A DNA stretch of 64,000 bases from the NCBI RefSeq assembly GCF_900106995.1, contig NZ_FNOK01000057.1, positions 1 to 64,000 on the forward strand. Reading direction: 5' to 3'. A program made the translations under genes and the position numbers. The notes beneath the pieces are model-generated. The model was not told where the DNA came from. It searched no databases and saw only the letters and a list, made by a program, of their open reading frames with translations. Every line of letters begins with the position of its first letter. Within the stretch, counting starts at the first letter, position 1. Positions 16,747 through 25,783 of this stretch are shown here, piece by piece. Origin of the DNA: Saccharopolyspora shandongensis (lineage in GTDB: Bacteria; Actinomycetota; Actinomycetes; Mycobacteriales; Pseudonocardiaceae).

Positions 16747-19110
16747 ATGGTGGGTTCATTGCTGGGGACCGAAGTCCAACGGGTCGAGGACCCGGAACTG
16801 CTCCGCGGTCGGGGCACCTACGTCGGCAACCTCGAACTGACGGGCATGCTGCACCTCGGGTTCGTCCGCTCGCCGCTCGCGCACGCGCGGCTGGGCAATG
16901 TGGACGTCACCGCGGCCGCCGCCGCGCCGGGCGTCGTCGCGGCGTTCACGGCGGCCGACCTGGACGTGCCGATTCCTCCGCCGTTCATCGAGCTCAACGC
17001 GAAGTGCGCGCGGCCGCCGCTGGCCACCGACCGAGTCCGGTTCGTCGGCGAGGCCGTCGCCGTGGTCGTCGGCGAGAGCGCCGCGGCGGTTGCCGACGCG
17101 ATCGAGCTGGTCGACGTCGACTACGACCCGCTGCCCGCCGTCGCCGATCCGGAGCAGGCCCTGGACCCCGCTGCGGAGCAGCAGTTCCCGGAGCTGGGTT
17201 CGAACGTGGCCGCCGGATATCGCGACGCGGCCGGGGCGGACGTGCTGGCCGAGGCGGACGTCGTGGTCCGGGCCCGCATCGAGAACCAGCGCGTCGCGGT
17301 GGTTCCGTTGGAGGGCAACGCGATCGCGGTGCAGCCGGGCGGCCCGAACGAGGAGTACGACGCCACGGTGCACGTCTCGACGCAGATGCCGCACGGCCTG
17401 CGGGACGGGGTGGCGAAGGCGTTCGGCTGGGAGCCGGAGCGGGTGCGGGTGATCTCCCCGCACGTCGGCGGCGGGTTCGGCGGCAAGGCCGGGGTGATCC
17501 CGGAGCACGCGGTGGCGGTCGCGGTCGCCAACCGCCTGGGGCGGCCGGTCCGGTGGATCGAGACGCGCTCGGAGAACATGCAGGCGATGCCGCACGGCCG
17601 GGCGCAGGTGCAGTTCGCGGAGCTGGGCCTCAAGCGCGACGGCACGATCGTCGGGTTGCGCTGCCGCGTGATCGGCGACTCCGGTGCCTACGCGGGCTGG
17701 GGCGGCATCCTGGCCATGGGCTCGACGCGCATGATGGCGCAGGGCGTCTACCAGATCCCGAAGATCAGCTACGACGCCGTCGCCGCGATGACCAACACCA
17801 CGCCGACCGGCGCGTTCCGCGGCGCGGGGCGGCCGGAGGCCGCGGCGATGCTGGAGCGGATGATGGACCTGGCCGCGGCCGAACTGGACGTGGACCCGGT
17901 CGCGTTGCGGCGCAAGAACTTCCTCGTGCCGGAGTCCTTCCCGTACAAGACGGTGGTGGGCGCCAACTACGACAGCGGCGACTACGAGCTGCCCTTCGAC
18001 GAGGCCTTGCGGCTGGCCGACTACGACGCGCTGCGCGCCGAGCAGGCCCGGCGCATCGCCGCCGGTGAGAAGGTGCTGCTGGGCATCGGGGTGGCCGCGT
18101 ACGTGGAGATCACCGGCGGCGGCTCGGGCGAGTACGCCGAGGTCGAGGTGCACGAGAACGGCGCCCGGATCAAGGTCGGCACGTCCGCGCACGGGCAGGG
18201 GCACGCGACCTCGTTCGCCATGATCGTCTCCGACACGCTGGGCATCCCGATGGAGTCGATCGAGTTCGTGCAGTCCGACACGGCGCAGGTGCCGCGTGGT
18301 GGCGGCACCGGCGGTTCCCGGTCGCTGCAGATCGCGGGCAGCGCGGTGCAGGAGGCCGGCACCAGCGTGCTGCAGAAGGCCAAGGAGCTCGCGGCGTCCA
18401 GGTTGGAGGCATCCGTCGACGACATCCAGGTGACCGACGGCGGCGAGCTCGGCGTGGCCGGGGTGCCGAGCGCGACGATCGCGTGGGCGGAGCTCGCCCG
18501 CGCCGCCGCCGACGACGGCGACCGGCTGGCCGCGAACGTCGACTTCGCGCCCGGCGGCGCGACGTTCCCGTTCGGCGCGCACGTGTCGGTGGTCGAGGTG
18601 GACACCGAGACCGGGTTCGTCCGGCCGCTGCGACACGTCGCGGTGGACGACTGCGGCCGGGTGCTCAACCCGCTGATCGTGCGCGGCCAGCAGCACGGCG
18701 GCGCGGCGCAGGGCATCGCGCAGGCGCTGTGGGAGCAGGTCACCTTCGACGCCGACGGCAACCCGGAGACCGGCACCCTCGCCGACTACACGATCCCGTC
18801 GGCGGCGGACCTGCCGTCCTTCGAGGTGTCGAACACCGAGACCCCGAGCCCGCACAACCCGTTGGGCGCCAAGGGAATCGGCGAGTCCGCCACCATCGGC
18901 TCGACCCCGGCGGTGCAGAACGCCGTGGTGGACGCGCTCAAGCACCTCGGGGTCCGGCACGTCGACATGCCGACCACCCCGGAGCGGGTGTGGCGGGCGA
19001 TCGAGGCCGGCGCGTCCGCGACGCACTGGCAGGAGCCGCCGGCAGCGTTCGAAACGCTGCCGCTGCGCCCGGACGACACCCCGGACGACGCCGACGAGGC
19101 CGTCGCCTGA
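16747..19110 (+). CDS. Xanthine/aldehyde/CO dehydrogenase-family molybdopterin subunit
   Basis: A 787-residue large subunit of the molybdenum hydroxylase family. The N-terminal a/b-hammerhead domain (LLRGRGTYVGNL, FVRSPLAHARL) is followed by the molybdopterin-binding domains with GGFGGKAGVIPEH, AFRGAGRPEAAAMLERM, GGGTGGSRSLQ and KGIGESATIGS, the last carrying the catalytic glutamate. The RGAGRPE active-site loop is that of form II CoxL-like or aldehyde-type enzymes, not the CSFR loop of true CO dehydrogenase, so CO oxidation should not be assumed. Such subunits normally work with a FAD subunit and a 2Fe-2S subunit; neither is adjacent here. ATG 16747 begins at the conserved start. Confidence 0.88.
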   Translation: MVGSLLGTEVQRVEDPELLRGRGTYVGNLELTGMLHLGFVRSPLAHARLGNVDVTAAAAAPGVVAAFTAADLDVPIPPPFIELNAKCARPPLATDRVRFVGEAVAVVVGESAAAVADAIELVDVDYDPLPAVADPEQALDPAAEQQFPELGSNVAAGYRDAAGADVLAEADVVVRARIENQRVAVVPLEGNAIAVQPGGPNEEYDATVHVSTQMPHGLRDGVAKAFGWEPERVRVISPHVGGGFGGKAGVIPEHAVAVAVANRLGRPVRWIETRSENMQAMPHGRAQVQFAELGLKRDGTIVGLRCRVIGDSGAYAGWGGILAMGSTRMMAQGVYQIPKISYDAVAAMTNTTPTGAFRGAGRPEAAAMLERMMDLAAAELDVDPVALRRKNFLVPESFPYKTVVGANYDSGDYELPFDEALRLADYDALRAEQARRIAAGEKVLLGIGVAAYVEITGGGSGEYAEVEVHENGARIKVGTSAHGQGHATSFAMIVSDTLGIPMESIEFVQSDTAQVPRGGGTGGSRSLQIAGSAVQEAGTSVLQKAKELAASRLEASVDDIQVTDGGELGVAGVPSATIAWAELARAAADDGDRLAANVDFAPGGATFPFGAHVSVVEVDTETGFVRPLRHVAVDDCGRVLNPLIVRGQQHGGAAQGIAQALWEQVTFDADGNPETGTLADYTIPSAADLPSFEVSNTETPSPHNPLGAKGIGESATIGSTPAVQNAVVDALKHLGVRHVDMPTTPERVWRAIEAGASATHWQEPPAAFETLPLRPDDTPDDADEAVA

Positions 19111-19159
19111 TCCGGTCCGAGGGGCGGGTGCTTTCGGTGGAAGGCGCCCGCCCTTCGCG

Positions 19160-19636
19160 TCAGGCGCGGCGGGCGCCCGGCGGCCAGATGACCGTGACCG
19201 GGAGCCCGCGGTCGCGGGCGGCCGCGACGATGTCGGCGGTGCCGCCGGGGCCGGCGGGCGGGCGGCCGTCCCAGACCGCGATCAGGTGGTTCGCCGTGTC
19301 GAGCATGCGCAGGCCGGCCGCCAGGTAGGCCTGCGGTTCCGCGGCGACGTAGTCGAGCTCGACGAGCTCGGACGCCGCCGCGCGCAGCGCGTCGAAGGTC
19401 ACGAGGTGCGATTCGGGCAGCGAGTCGCGGTACTCGCTGGCCGGGAGGATCACGGCGAGCCGGCCGCCGTGGTCGAGCACGAGCCGCGCGAAGATGCTGT
19501 CCGCGCCGTCGGCGAGGCAGGTGAGCCCGACGAGTTCGGCGGCCTGGTAGCCGCCGATCTCCGCGCGCAGCCCGTCGGCCACCATTCGGGCTGTTTCCGC
19601 AGGTAGTCCTCTGTGCCCGGTGATCGCAACCCGCAT
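19160..19636 (-). CDS. SLOG-superfamily (Rossmann-like) protein
   Basis: A 158-residue protein opening with VAITGHRGLPAETA, the glycine-rich turn of SLOG/YspA-type nucleotide- or ligand-binding Rossmann folds, followed by LTCLADGADSIFARLVLDHGGRLAVILP and TANHLIAVWDGRPPAGPGGTADIVAAARDRG, the usual second ligand loop. Related proteins are thought to bind nucleotide-derived ligands; no function is established for this actinobacterial type. It lies 37 bases downstream of the CGNR regulator and may be co-transcribed with it. Confidence 0.7.
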   Translation of the reverse strand: MRVAITGHRGLPAETARMVADGLRAEIGGYQAAELVGLTCLADGADSIFARLVLDHGGRLAVILPASEYRDSLPESHLVTFDALRAAASELVELDYVAAEPQAYLAAGLRMLDTANHLIAVWDGRPPAGPGGTADIVAAARDRGLPVTVIWPPGARRA

Positions 19637-19673
19637 CGAACGTTCCTATTCCTCGTCGTGAACGCCGGTCGGA

Positions 19674-20201
19674 TCAGGCCTTGCGGCGCGTTCGGTAGGC
19701 GCGCATCTTGTGGCGCGCTCCGCAGATGTCCATGCTGCACCAGGTGCTGTTGTTGCCCGGTGACCTGTCGTAGTACAGCCAGCGGCAGTCGTCGGCCCGG
19801 CAGACCTTGAGTCGGCCCTGCTTGCCGCGCAGCCCGTCGACCACCAGGGTCGCGATGAGCCGGCCGACGAGCCGCTCGACGGCGGACCCGTGCGCGATCG
19901 GGATCTCCACCTGGCCGTCCTGCCACTGAGGCGCGTCGAGCAGGCGGCTCGCGTAGTCGTTCAGGTCCGCGGAGCCGGTTCCGGCGAGATGGTCGCGGAT
20001 CGCCTCCCGGGCCCGCGCCAGTTCCTGACGCCCGGGCTCGTCCAGCTCGTCGGCCGCTTCAGGCCAGTCGTGCGCGCGCAGCCAGGCCTGGGTGCCTGCC
20101 ACGTCCGCGAAGGCGTCCTCGTCGTGCAGGAAGCGCGCGGAGTTGCCGAACGCTTCGACTGCTTCCAGCTCGCCCGGTGCGGCCGGTCGGTCGTATGCCA
20201 C
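19674..20201 (-). CDS. CGNR zinc-finger transcriptional regulator
   Basis: A 175-residue regulator: an N-terminal ABATE-like helical domain (residues 1-125) and a C-terminal zinc finger CRADDCRWLYYDRS...WCSMDICGARHKMRAYR. The four zinc cysteines are present, and the family tetrapeptide reads CGAR here. These proteins are predicted DNA-binding repressors or activators of nearby enzymes. It starts at GTG 20201, divergent from the hydrolase at 20280. The 78-base gap contains a perfect palindrome with extra half-sites, so autoregulation together with the hydrolase is likely. Confidence 0.82.
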   Translation of the reverse strand: MAYDRPAAPGELEAVEAFGNSARFLHDEDAFADVAGTQAWLRAHDWPEAADELDEPGRQELARAREAIRDHLAGTGSADLNDYASRLLDAPQWQDGQVEIPIAHGSAVERLVGRLIATLVVDGLRGKQGRLKVCRADDCRWLYYDRSPGNNSTWCSMDICGARHKMRAYRTRRKA

Positions 20202-20210
20202 GACATCAGA

Positions 20211-20267
20211 TTACCGTCATATAGCTTCTGATGGTAACGTTACCGGCATAGGCTTTGAGGCGGTAAC
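20211..20267. promoter_or_regulatory. Palindromic operator between CGNR regulator and hydrolase
   Basis: A perfect 12-base palindrome GGTAACGTTACC lies at 20233-20244. Additional half-sites occur as TTACC at 20211-20215 and GGTAAC at 20262-20267, so the element reads as several spaced GGTAAC sites in both orientations. Position in a 78-base divergent promoter region makes it the obvious binding site for the adjacent regulator, though binding is inferred. Confidence 0.55.
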
Positions 20268-20279
20268 GAGGAGGTCGAG

Positions 20280-21098
20280 ATGAACTGGGAGCTGCCGGAG
20301 CGGCACGAGTCGCGGCACGGAACGGTGCGCTGGGCGAGCCTGGGACAGGGCGATCCGGTGGTGCTGATGCACGGGACGCCGTTCTCCTCGTACGTCTGGC
20401 GCGATGTCGCCGTGGCGCTCAGCGCCCGGCACCAGGTGTTCGTCTGGGACATGCCGGGCTACGGGCAGTCCGAGAAGCGCGACGGTCAGGACGTCTCGCT
20501 GGCCGCCCAGCAGGAGGTGTTCACGGGCCTGCTGCGGCTCTGGGGCCTGCGCGCCCCCTCGGTGATCGCCCACGATTTCGGCGGCGCGGTGGCTCTGCGG
20601 ACGGCGCTGCTGGATGGTGTCCAATATGGACGGCTGGCGCTGATCGACGCGGTGAGCGTGCGCCCGTGGGGCTCGGAGTTCTTCCGCCTGGTGCACGACG
20701 ACCACGAGGTCTTCGAGGCGTTGCCGCCGAACCTGCACGAGGCGCTGGTCCGCCGCTACATCACGACGGCGGCGCACCGCGAGCTGCGCGGCGAGGTGCT
20801 CGACGCGCTGGTCGAGCCCTGGCTCGGCGAAGCGGGCCGCCCGGCGTTCTACCGGCAGATCGCCCAGGCCGACGAACGCTTCACCCGCGAGGTCGAGGAC
20901 CGCTACGGGGAACTCGACTGCCCGGTCCTGATCGCCTGGGGAGACCAGGACGCGTGGCTGCCGCCGGAGCGCGCGAAGGACCTGGCGAAGCGGATCCCGC
21001 AGGTCGAGCTGGCCTGGATCGGCGAAGCCGGCCACCTGGTGCAGGAGGACAACCCGGCGAAGGTGACGGCCCTCGTCACGGATTTCCTCGGCCGCTGA
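20280..21098 (+). CDS. Alpha/beta hydrolase, haloalkane dehalogenase-like
   Basis: A 272-residue alpha/beta hydrolase. The oxyanion region is HGTPFSSYVW, and the nucleophile elbow reads AHDFGGAVALR: aspartate replaces the usual serine, as in haloalkane and haloacetate dehalogenases and epoxide hydrolases. The acid is in WGDQDAWLP and the catalytic histidine in AGHLVQED. An Asp nucleophile means an alkyl-enzyme ester mechanism; whether the substrate is a halide or an epoxide cannot be read from the sequence. ATG 20280 follows GAGGAGG. Probably controlled by the divergent CGNR regulator. Confidence 0.85.
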   Translation: MNWELPERHESRHGTVRWASLGQGDPVVLMHGTPFSSYVWRDVAVALSARHQVFVWDMPGYGQSEKRDGQDVSLAAQQEVFTGLLRLWGLRAPSVIAHDFGGAVALRTALLDGVQYGRLALIDAVSVRPWGSEFFRLVHDDHEVFEALPPNLHEALVRRYITTAAHRELRGEVLDALVEPWLGEAGRPAFYRQIAQADERFTREVEDRYGELDCPVLIAWGDQDAWLPPERAKDLAKRIPQVELAWIGEAGHLVQEDNPAKVTALVTDFLGR

Positions 21099-21218
21099 CC
21101 GCCAGGCACCCCGCGGCTTGCGTCGAAGCCGCGGGACGCGGCCCCACGGCGGGATTCGAGAAACCGAGGCTGGCGGCTGCCACGTTGTTGTCGGGGGCCG
21201 GTGCCAGAATCTCGCGGC

Positions 21219-22346
21219 ATGGCGAGGAGAACGGTTCGGGCGCTGGCCGGCCTGCTGGTTCGTTCGGGCATGGTGGCGGAGGAGAAGGCCGCCGAGGTGC
21301 TGGCCGGCATCGGCAAGCGAAACGATCTGGACGAGGAGCTGGCGGAACACGACATCTTCGGTTGGCTCCCGGAATTCGGCATCGCGATCTCGGTGCACGG
21401 TGAAGACGTCGACCACGTCGAGGGCTACTACCGGTACCTGCTGGAACGGGAAGTGACCGCGTGCACGGGTGGCGCGGTGGTCGTCTCGGATCTGGTGCTG
21501 GTGCGCGACGAGGACGACTACGAGTTCCTGCACTTCCTGCGCAACGGCGAGTCCGTCTGGTGGTCGGTCGAGCACCAGTCCGATGACTACGCGGACCAGG
21601 GAGCAGTGGCGACGCAGATCATCGACCTGAACCCGGGCGGCGACGATCCGCGCGTGTTCTACCAACTCCGGCGGGAGACGGTGGAGGCATGTCAGGACGA
21701 TGTGCACGTCCTGGCGTCGCCGGCGCAGGCCAGGGCGCTTCGCGACGAGTTCGGCCTCGATTTCTACGGGCCGGACGTGGAGTGGCCGCGTCGCGGGGCG
21801 GCACCGACGGCGGAGCCGGGCACGGCCGAGTGGTACATGCAGGAGGATCGCCGGCTCATGACCGAATCGGCCAAGGAATTCCTCGACCGGTGGCTGTCCG
21901 ATATGGACGGTGCGCTTGACGCGTGGCGTTCCGGGTTCCTGCCGGAGGACTTCCCGTTCGACTTCTCCCTCGACTCCCTGGACGCGCTGGGGCGGCTCGT
22001 GCTCGACCGGTTCCCCGCCCGGTCGGCGGTCCGCGAAGCCGCCGGGGACCCGTTCGTCGTGGGCGCGGTTCGCTACCTCGGCGAGACGCTGATCCGGAAC
22101 GGGCAGAACCACTGGGGTTACCAGGACCTGGTGGGGGACGTGGACGACTGGATGCCGAAGATCCGGCCCAACACCCCGGACGCCTTCCAGCTGATCGTGA
22201 CCCCGCTGCACGAGCTCTGCGCTGCCGCCGGCGATCGCGATCCCGGCATCCTCGGCAGGTCGGCCGAGGAGCTGCACGACTCGGTCGACCGGTACGCGAA
22301 GGCGCTGCGGGCGCTCGGCTCGATGCGGTCAGAGGTGGACGTCTAG
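21219..22346 (+). CDS. Hypothetical protein (375 aa)
   Basis: I do not recognise this gene. The product is acidic and soluble, with no signal peptide or membrane segment. It begins with a short helical region (ARRTVRALAGLLVRSGMVAEE), contains two aromatic- and acid-rich domains, and has a YLGETLIRNGQNHWGYQ stretch near residue 290 of the type seen in several small immunity-like or DUF families. High third-position GC across the whole frame supports real coding. It converges on the GH116 gene, overlapping its stop by 18 bases (22329-22346). ATG 21219 is the first in-frame ATG. Confidence 0.6.
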   Translation: MARRTVRALAGLLVRSGMVAEEKAAEVLAGIGKRNDLDEELAEHDIFGWLPEFGIAISVHGEDVDHVEGYYRYLLEREVTACTGGAVVVSDLVLVRDEDDYEFLHFLRNGESVWWSVEHQSDDYADQGAVATQIIDLNPGGDDPRVFYQLRRETVEACQDDVHVLASPAQARALRDEFGLDFYGPDVEWPRRGAAPTAEPGTAEWYMQEDRRLMTESAKEFLDRWLSDMDGALDAWRSGFLPEDFPFDFSLDSLDALGRLVLDRFPARSAVREAAGDPFVVGAVRYLGETLIRNGQNHWGYQDLVGDVDDWMPKIRPNTPDAFQLIVTPLHELCAAAGDRDPGILGRSAEELHDSVDRYAKALRALGSMRSEVDV

Positions 22347-25316
22347 GCGCTGACCTGCGTTGATCGTGCAGGTCTTGGGGAAGCGGAGCAGCGGGCCGGA
22401 TTCGTCGGCGCTCGTCCGCACGTCGACCGGGGCGCCGTCGAGGGTGGCTCGCGGCTCGGCGGCGGTCGCGTCGAGGCGGAGGGTGCGCAGCGCCAGGCGG
22501 CCGTGGTGGAGCTCGATCGTGCTGGTGCGTTCGGATTCGGTGCGCGTCTGCCGGTACCGGCCCCAGCCTTCGGCCGTCGCGAAGGCCGCCGCGAACTCCT
22601 CGGGACGGATCTTGGGGGCGAAGCCCAGGTGCCGGTTGGGGCCGTGGTGCTCGAAGCCGAGCGCGCTCAGGTAGGTGCCGAAGCTGGCCATCGAGCGCGC
22701 GTAGTGGTCGCTGCACTCGATCTCGTTGTACGGGTTGCGCCGCAGCGGGCCGTACCGGTCGTGCACGGAGCGGGCGATCGCCAGGCCCTCGCCGGCCATT
22801 CCCTCGGCGATCAGGTGCGCGGCCACCTGGTACTCGATGCCGTGCCAGGCCTCGTTGAAGTAGCTGGTCGACCAGTTGTCGCCGGCCTCGTCGCCGCCGC
22901 CGTCCGGCCACGTGCACATCACCAGCGCCGGGACGTCGGCGTCGTAGAAGATCCGCCCGCCGTCGATCGGGCTGTGCTCCCGGTATTCCATCGGCCGGGG
23001 CACGAAGTTGTGCCGCCAGATGCTGCGCAGCGCCGACCTGGTCGGCTCGGGTGGCAGCACGCGGGGCAGTCCGAGCTGGGCGGCCCAGCTCTGCCCGAGC
23101 AGCTGGTCGGCGAAGCAGCCCCGGTTGGTGTTGACCGAGCCCGGGTGCGCCGGGTCGAGCTCGTGCACGAAGTACTCGCCGTTGAACAGGTCCCGGACGA
23201 TCACCTCGGTCCCGCTGGCGGCCAGTTCGGCGCAGCGCAGGGTGAACGCGTCGTCGCCGACCTCGCGAGCCATCGCCTCCCCGGCCCGCAGCGCCGCGAC
23301 GTACAGCCCGGAGAGCCAGCTGTTGCGGCCGAACCAGGTGGCGTCCTGGGTGTTGGGCTGCGCGCCGTCGAGGATCCCGTCGGGCTCGGCGTCGGAGCCG
23401 ATCAGGTACTCGACCGCCTGCCGGGTTCGCGGCCAGACGCGGTGCAGCCAGCCGGAATCCGGTGACATCTGGTGCTCGCGGTAGATCCGCAGGATCGTCC
23501 CGGCCTGCCCGTCGACGGCCGGGCTGCGGTCGGCCTCGCCGCGCATGCTCAGCTGCCCGGTCGCGGCGTGGAAACCGATGCCCAGGTCGACGCGTTCCCG
23601 CGTGTCCCGCTCCACGGCCGGGAACAGCCGGGCGAGCGCGTGTGCGTAGTGCCACACGTGCGTGCAGGTACCGGCGCAGCAGTAGGCGCCTTCCCAGCCG
23701 TAGAACCGGCCGTCGGCGAAGCGGTAGCAGGTCGACGTCGACAGGATCGTGGTGTTCGCGGCGACCCGTTCCAGGAACCAGTGCGGCAGCGTCGAGTCCT
23801 CGTACCAAGCGCGAGTCCACGCCCGCGTCGCGCCGAGCAGCCGCTCCTGTTCGCGCGCCAGGTGCGTGACGACGTCTTGCGCGCTGCCGAAGCGGTTCGC
23901 GTAGTGCCGCAGCAGTTCCCGGCTGCGCTCCAGGAACGCCAGCCCTTCCCGGTCCGGCACCGGGAAGTACCAGGCCAATGCGAACCGGATCGTCCGCTGC
24001 TCGCCCGGCTCCAGCGTCACGGCCGCCGCGACCACCCCGGCGCCGCGCTGCGTCAATCCATCCACTGTGGATGAGCCCAGTGCCGGTGCGAGGACGTCGC
24101 CCGGCGATTCGAAGGTCTCCGTCGCCGGGCAGACCCGCACCCGGTCGGCGCCGAGCGCGGCCAGGGCGACGCTGCCGTGGTCCGGCAGTTCCGGCAGGGC
24201 CGGTTGGGCGGGGGCGTGATCGGTGAGCCGGAGCTGGTCGACGCCGACGTGCCCCCACGGGCCGGTCTCGGCGTCGACGATCTCGATGACCGCGTCCGCG
24301 CCCTGCCACGGCCCCAGGTAGAGCACCCGGTCGGCCAGCCGGTCGCTGAACGAGCCGGTGGCGGTGCCGACGACCGCGCCGCCCACGACGACGTTGAGGC
24401 AGCACGTGCCGGGGTAGTTGCCGCCGCTGATGCGGAACCGCAGGTAGTTGCGCTCGATCCGGAACGGCTCGCTGCGCAGCGTCCCGGTCGCGCGATCCCG
24501 CGCTCCGGCGTCGGCGCCGGGGGCGCTCGCGTGCGAATCGGCCATCCGCATCCCGAACGCGCCCGCCTCGCCCTGGTAGCCGGGCCGGTCGAGGGTGCGG
24601 ACCGGGCCGCTGCCGAACGCCTCGCCGGTCACCGACCAGCCCGCGTAGTCGGGCTTTTCCCAATCCTCCAACACGATGTCGGCGCGCCCCGGGTTCTCCG
24701 GTGCTCCCTCGGCGGCGGTGAACTGCACGCCGGTCGCACCGTCGAGGGCGAATTCCCGGGCGCGCAGCCGGAGCGGCCGGGTGTGCCTGCTGGTCAGGCA
24801 AACGGGATTCGCCAGGAATCCGGCGATCTCGACCTCCACCGTGATCGTCCCGGTGTTCGTCGCGGTGTAGTCGAGGAACACCGCGGGGTAGGAGCTGTCG
24901 TCGATCTCGGTCGGGACGAACGGCGAACAGGCGTTCAGCGCGATCCGCACCGGCTCGCCCGGATCGGCGTAGTCGACCTCCGCCGCCGGTGGCCGCCCGG
25001 CGAAGGTCACCTCCGGGAAGCCGCGCGCGTCGAGCCAGCGGGCGCGCACGCCGTCGCCGTCGGTGACGCGCACCGCGAAGCCGTGCTCGAAGGGCGAGCT
25101 CGGCAGCGGTGGCCGGGTGAAGTGCAGGTCGTTGATGTTGGCCGGGGCGGTCCGGTTGTCGACGTCCCAGAGCCACAGCCGCCCGTCGCCGCCAAGGTAG
25201 AGCTGACCGCAGCCGATGCCACCGACCGGCATCCCGACGAATCTCAGCTCCTCGCCGCGAAACCGGCTCGGGGCGCCGCGGTCGGACAGGTCCTCGCGTT
25301 CAGCTTCGGCGGACAC
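22329..25316 (-). CDS. GH116-type glycoside hydrolase (GBA2/beta-glucosidase-like)
   Basis: A 995-residue enzyme. The N-terminal beta-sandwich (LRFVGMPVGGIGCGQLYLGGDGRLWLWDVDNR) and the C-terminal (alpha/alpha)6 barrel match the GBA2/GH116 arrangement. FYGWEGAYCC carries the candidate nucleophile Glu, and the GDEAGDNWSTSYFNEAWHGIEYQ segment near the C-terminus is the usual site of the acid/base Asp. An extra jelly-roll-like insert (about residues 230-370) interrupts the N-terminal domain and is unusual for the family. No signal peptide, so probably cytoplasmic. It would hydrolyse beta-glucosides or related glycans. It starts at GTG 25316 with GGGAG upstream. Confidence 0.8.
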   Translation of the reverse strand: MSAEAEREDLSDRGAPSRFRGEELRFVGMPVGGIGCGQLYLGGDGRLWLWDVDNRTAPANINDLHFTRPPLPSSPFEHGFAVRVTDGDGVRARWLDARGFPEVTFAGRPPAAEVDYADPGEPVRIALNACSPFVPTEIDDSSYPAVFLDYTATNTGTITVEVEIAGFLANPVCLTSRHTRPLRLRAREFALDGATGVQFTAAEGAPENPGRADIVLEDWEKPDYAGWSVTGEAFGSGPVRTLDRPGYQGEAGAFGMRMADSHASAPGADAGARDRATGTLRSEPFRIERNYLRFRISGGNYPGTCCLNVVVGGAVVGTATGSFSDRLADRVLYLGPWQGADAVIEIVDAETGPWGHVGVDQLRLTDHAPAQPALPELPDHGSVALAALGADRVRVCPATETFESPGDVLAPALGSSTVDGLTQRGAGVVAAAVTLEPGEQRTIRFALAWYFPVPDREGLAFLERSRELLRHYANRFGSAQDVVTHLAREQERLLGATRAWTRAWYEDSTLPHWFLERVAANTTILSTSTCYRFADGRFYGWEGAYCCAGTCTHVWHYAHALARLFPAVERDTRERVDLGIGFHAATGQLSMRGEADRSPAVDGQAGTILRIYREHQMSPDSGWLHRVWPRTRQAVEYLIGSDAEPDGILDGAQPNTQDATWFGRNSWLSGLYVAALRAGEAMAREVGDDAFTLRCAELAASGTEVIVRDLFNGEYFVHELDPAHPGSVNTNRGCFADQLLGQSWAAQLGLPRVLPPEPTRSALRSIWRHNFVPRPMEYREHSPIDGGRIFYDADVPALVMCTWPDGGGDEAGDNWSTSYFNEAWHGIEYQVAAHLIAEGMAGEGLAIARSVHDRYGPLRRNPYNEIECSDHYARSMASFGTYLSALGFEHHGPNRHLGFAPKIRPEEFAAAFATAEGWGRYRQTRTESERTSTIELHHGRLALRTLRLDATAAEPRATLDGAPVDVRTSADESGPLLRFPKTCTINAGQRLDVHL

Positions 25317-25570
25317 GACGCAACTCCCTCTGCGCTACCGCGCGGGTGGCCGATTTCGGTGCGAAACCAGTCGATTCTAGGAATTCGCTGCGTGTTCGGG
25401 TGGTTACTCGGTACGTTGATCATCCGGTCGGACGAACGGCCGAGGATCGTTACCGACCGTGAGGATGCCCACTATGCGGGAGTCGCATCTCGGCTAGTGG
25501 TCGGCCGAGGTTTAGAGTGCGGTAGAGGCCGTTTTGAATGGGGTGGGGTGCGCTAGGGCGGGTTGTTGTT
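25317..25570. other. Intergenic stretch without a gene
   Basis: Upstream of the GH116 gene and next to repeat copy A. I see no convincing reading frame; composition is mixed, with a G-rich run near 25540-25552. It must contain the promoter of the minus-strand GH116 gene, but I cannot point to clear -35/-10 boxes. Confidence 0.4.
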
Positions 25571-25741
25571 CTTGAAGCGGCGTAGCCGCTTAGCCCACCT
25601 ACGCAACTTGCACCGCCGCGGGTTCTCAGGGGTCTTCTCGCGAGGACAGCCCCGACGCGTCGTATTGGTCATACGTGTGTCGGGATCCCACAGCGAGAAG
25701 GCCCCTGAGGTTCCGCCACCCGCACCGCCAAGCAGAACGAG
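25571..25741 (-). repeat. Dispersed intergenic repeat, copy A
   Basis: Read on the minus strand it opens with CTCGTTCTGCTTGGCGGTGC, continues with GGCGGAACCTCAGGGGCC, GGGATCCCGA, a CCAATACG block and GTCCTCG, and closes with CCCCTGAGAACCCGCGG and a GCGGCT...CCGCTTCAA stem. The CTCAGGGG and CCCCTGAG blocks are exact reverse complements, so the element can fold into a long hairpin. Copies B and C share the blocks in the same order. It occupies the space just before the MFS gene. Confidence 0.75.
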
Positions 25742-25783
25742 CCTGGAAACAGGTATTCGTGTTACGAGGAAGGTTTCGACGTT

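Noticed and set aside
16747-19110. Calling the molybdopterin protein a CO dehydrogenase
   Set aside because: The active-site loop is RGAGR and not CSFR, and no CoxS/CoxM genes are adjacent.
21856-25176. 1106-codon minus-strand frame
   Set aside because: Out of frame with the GH116 gene on the same strand; Arg/Ala/Gly-rich without motifs.
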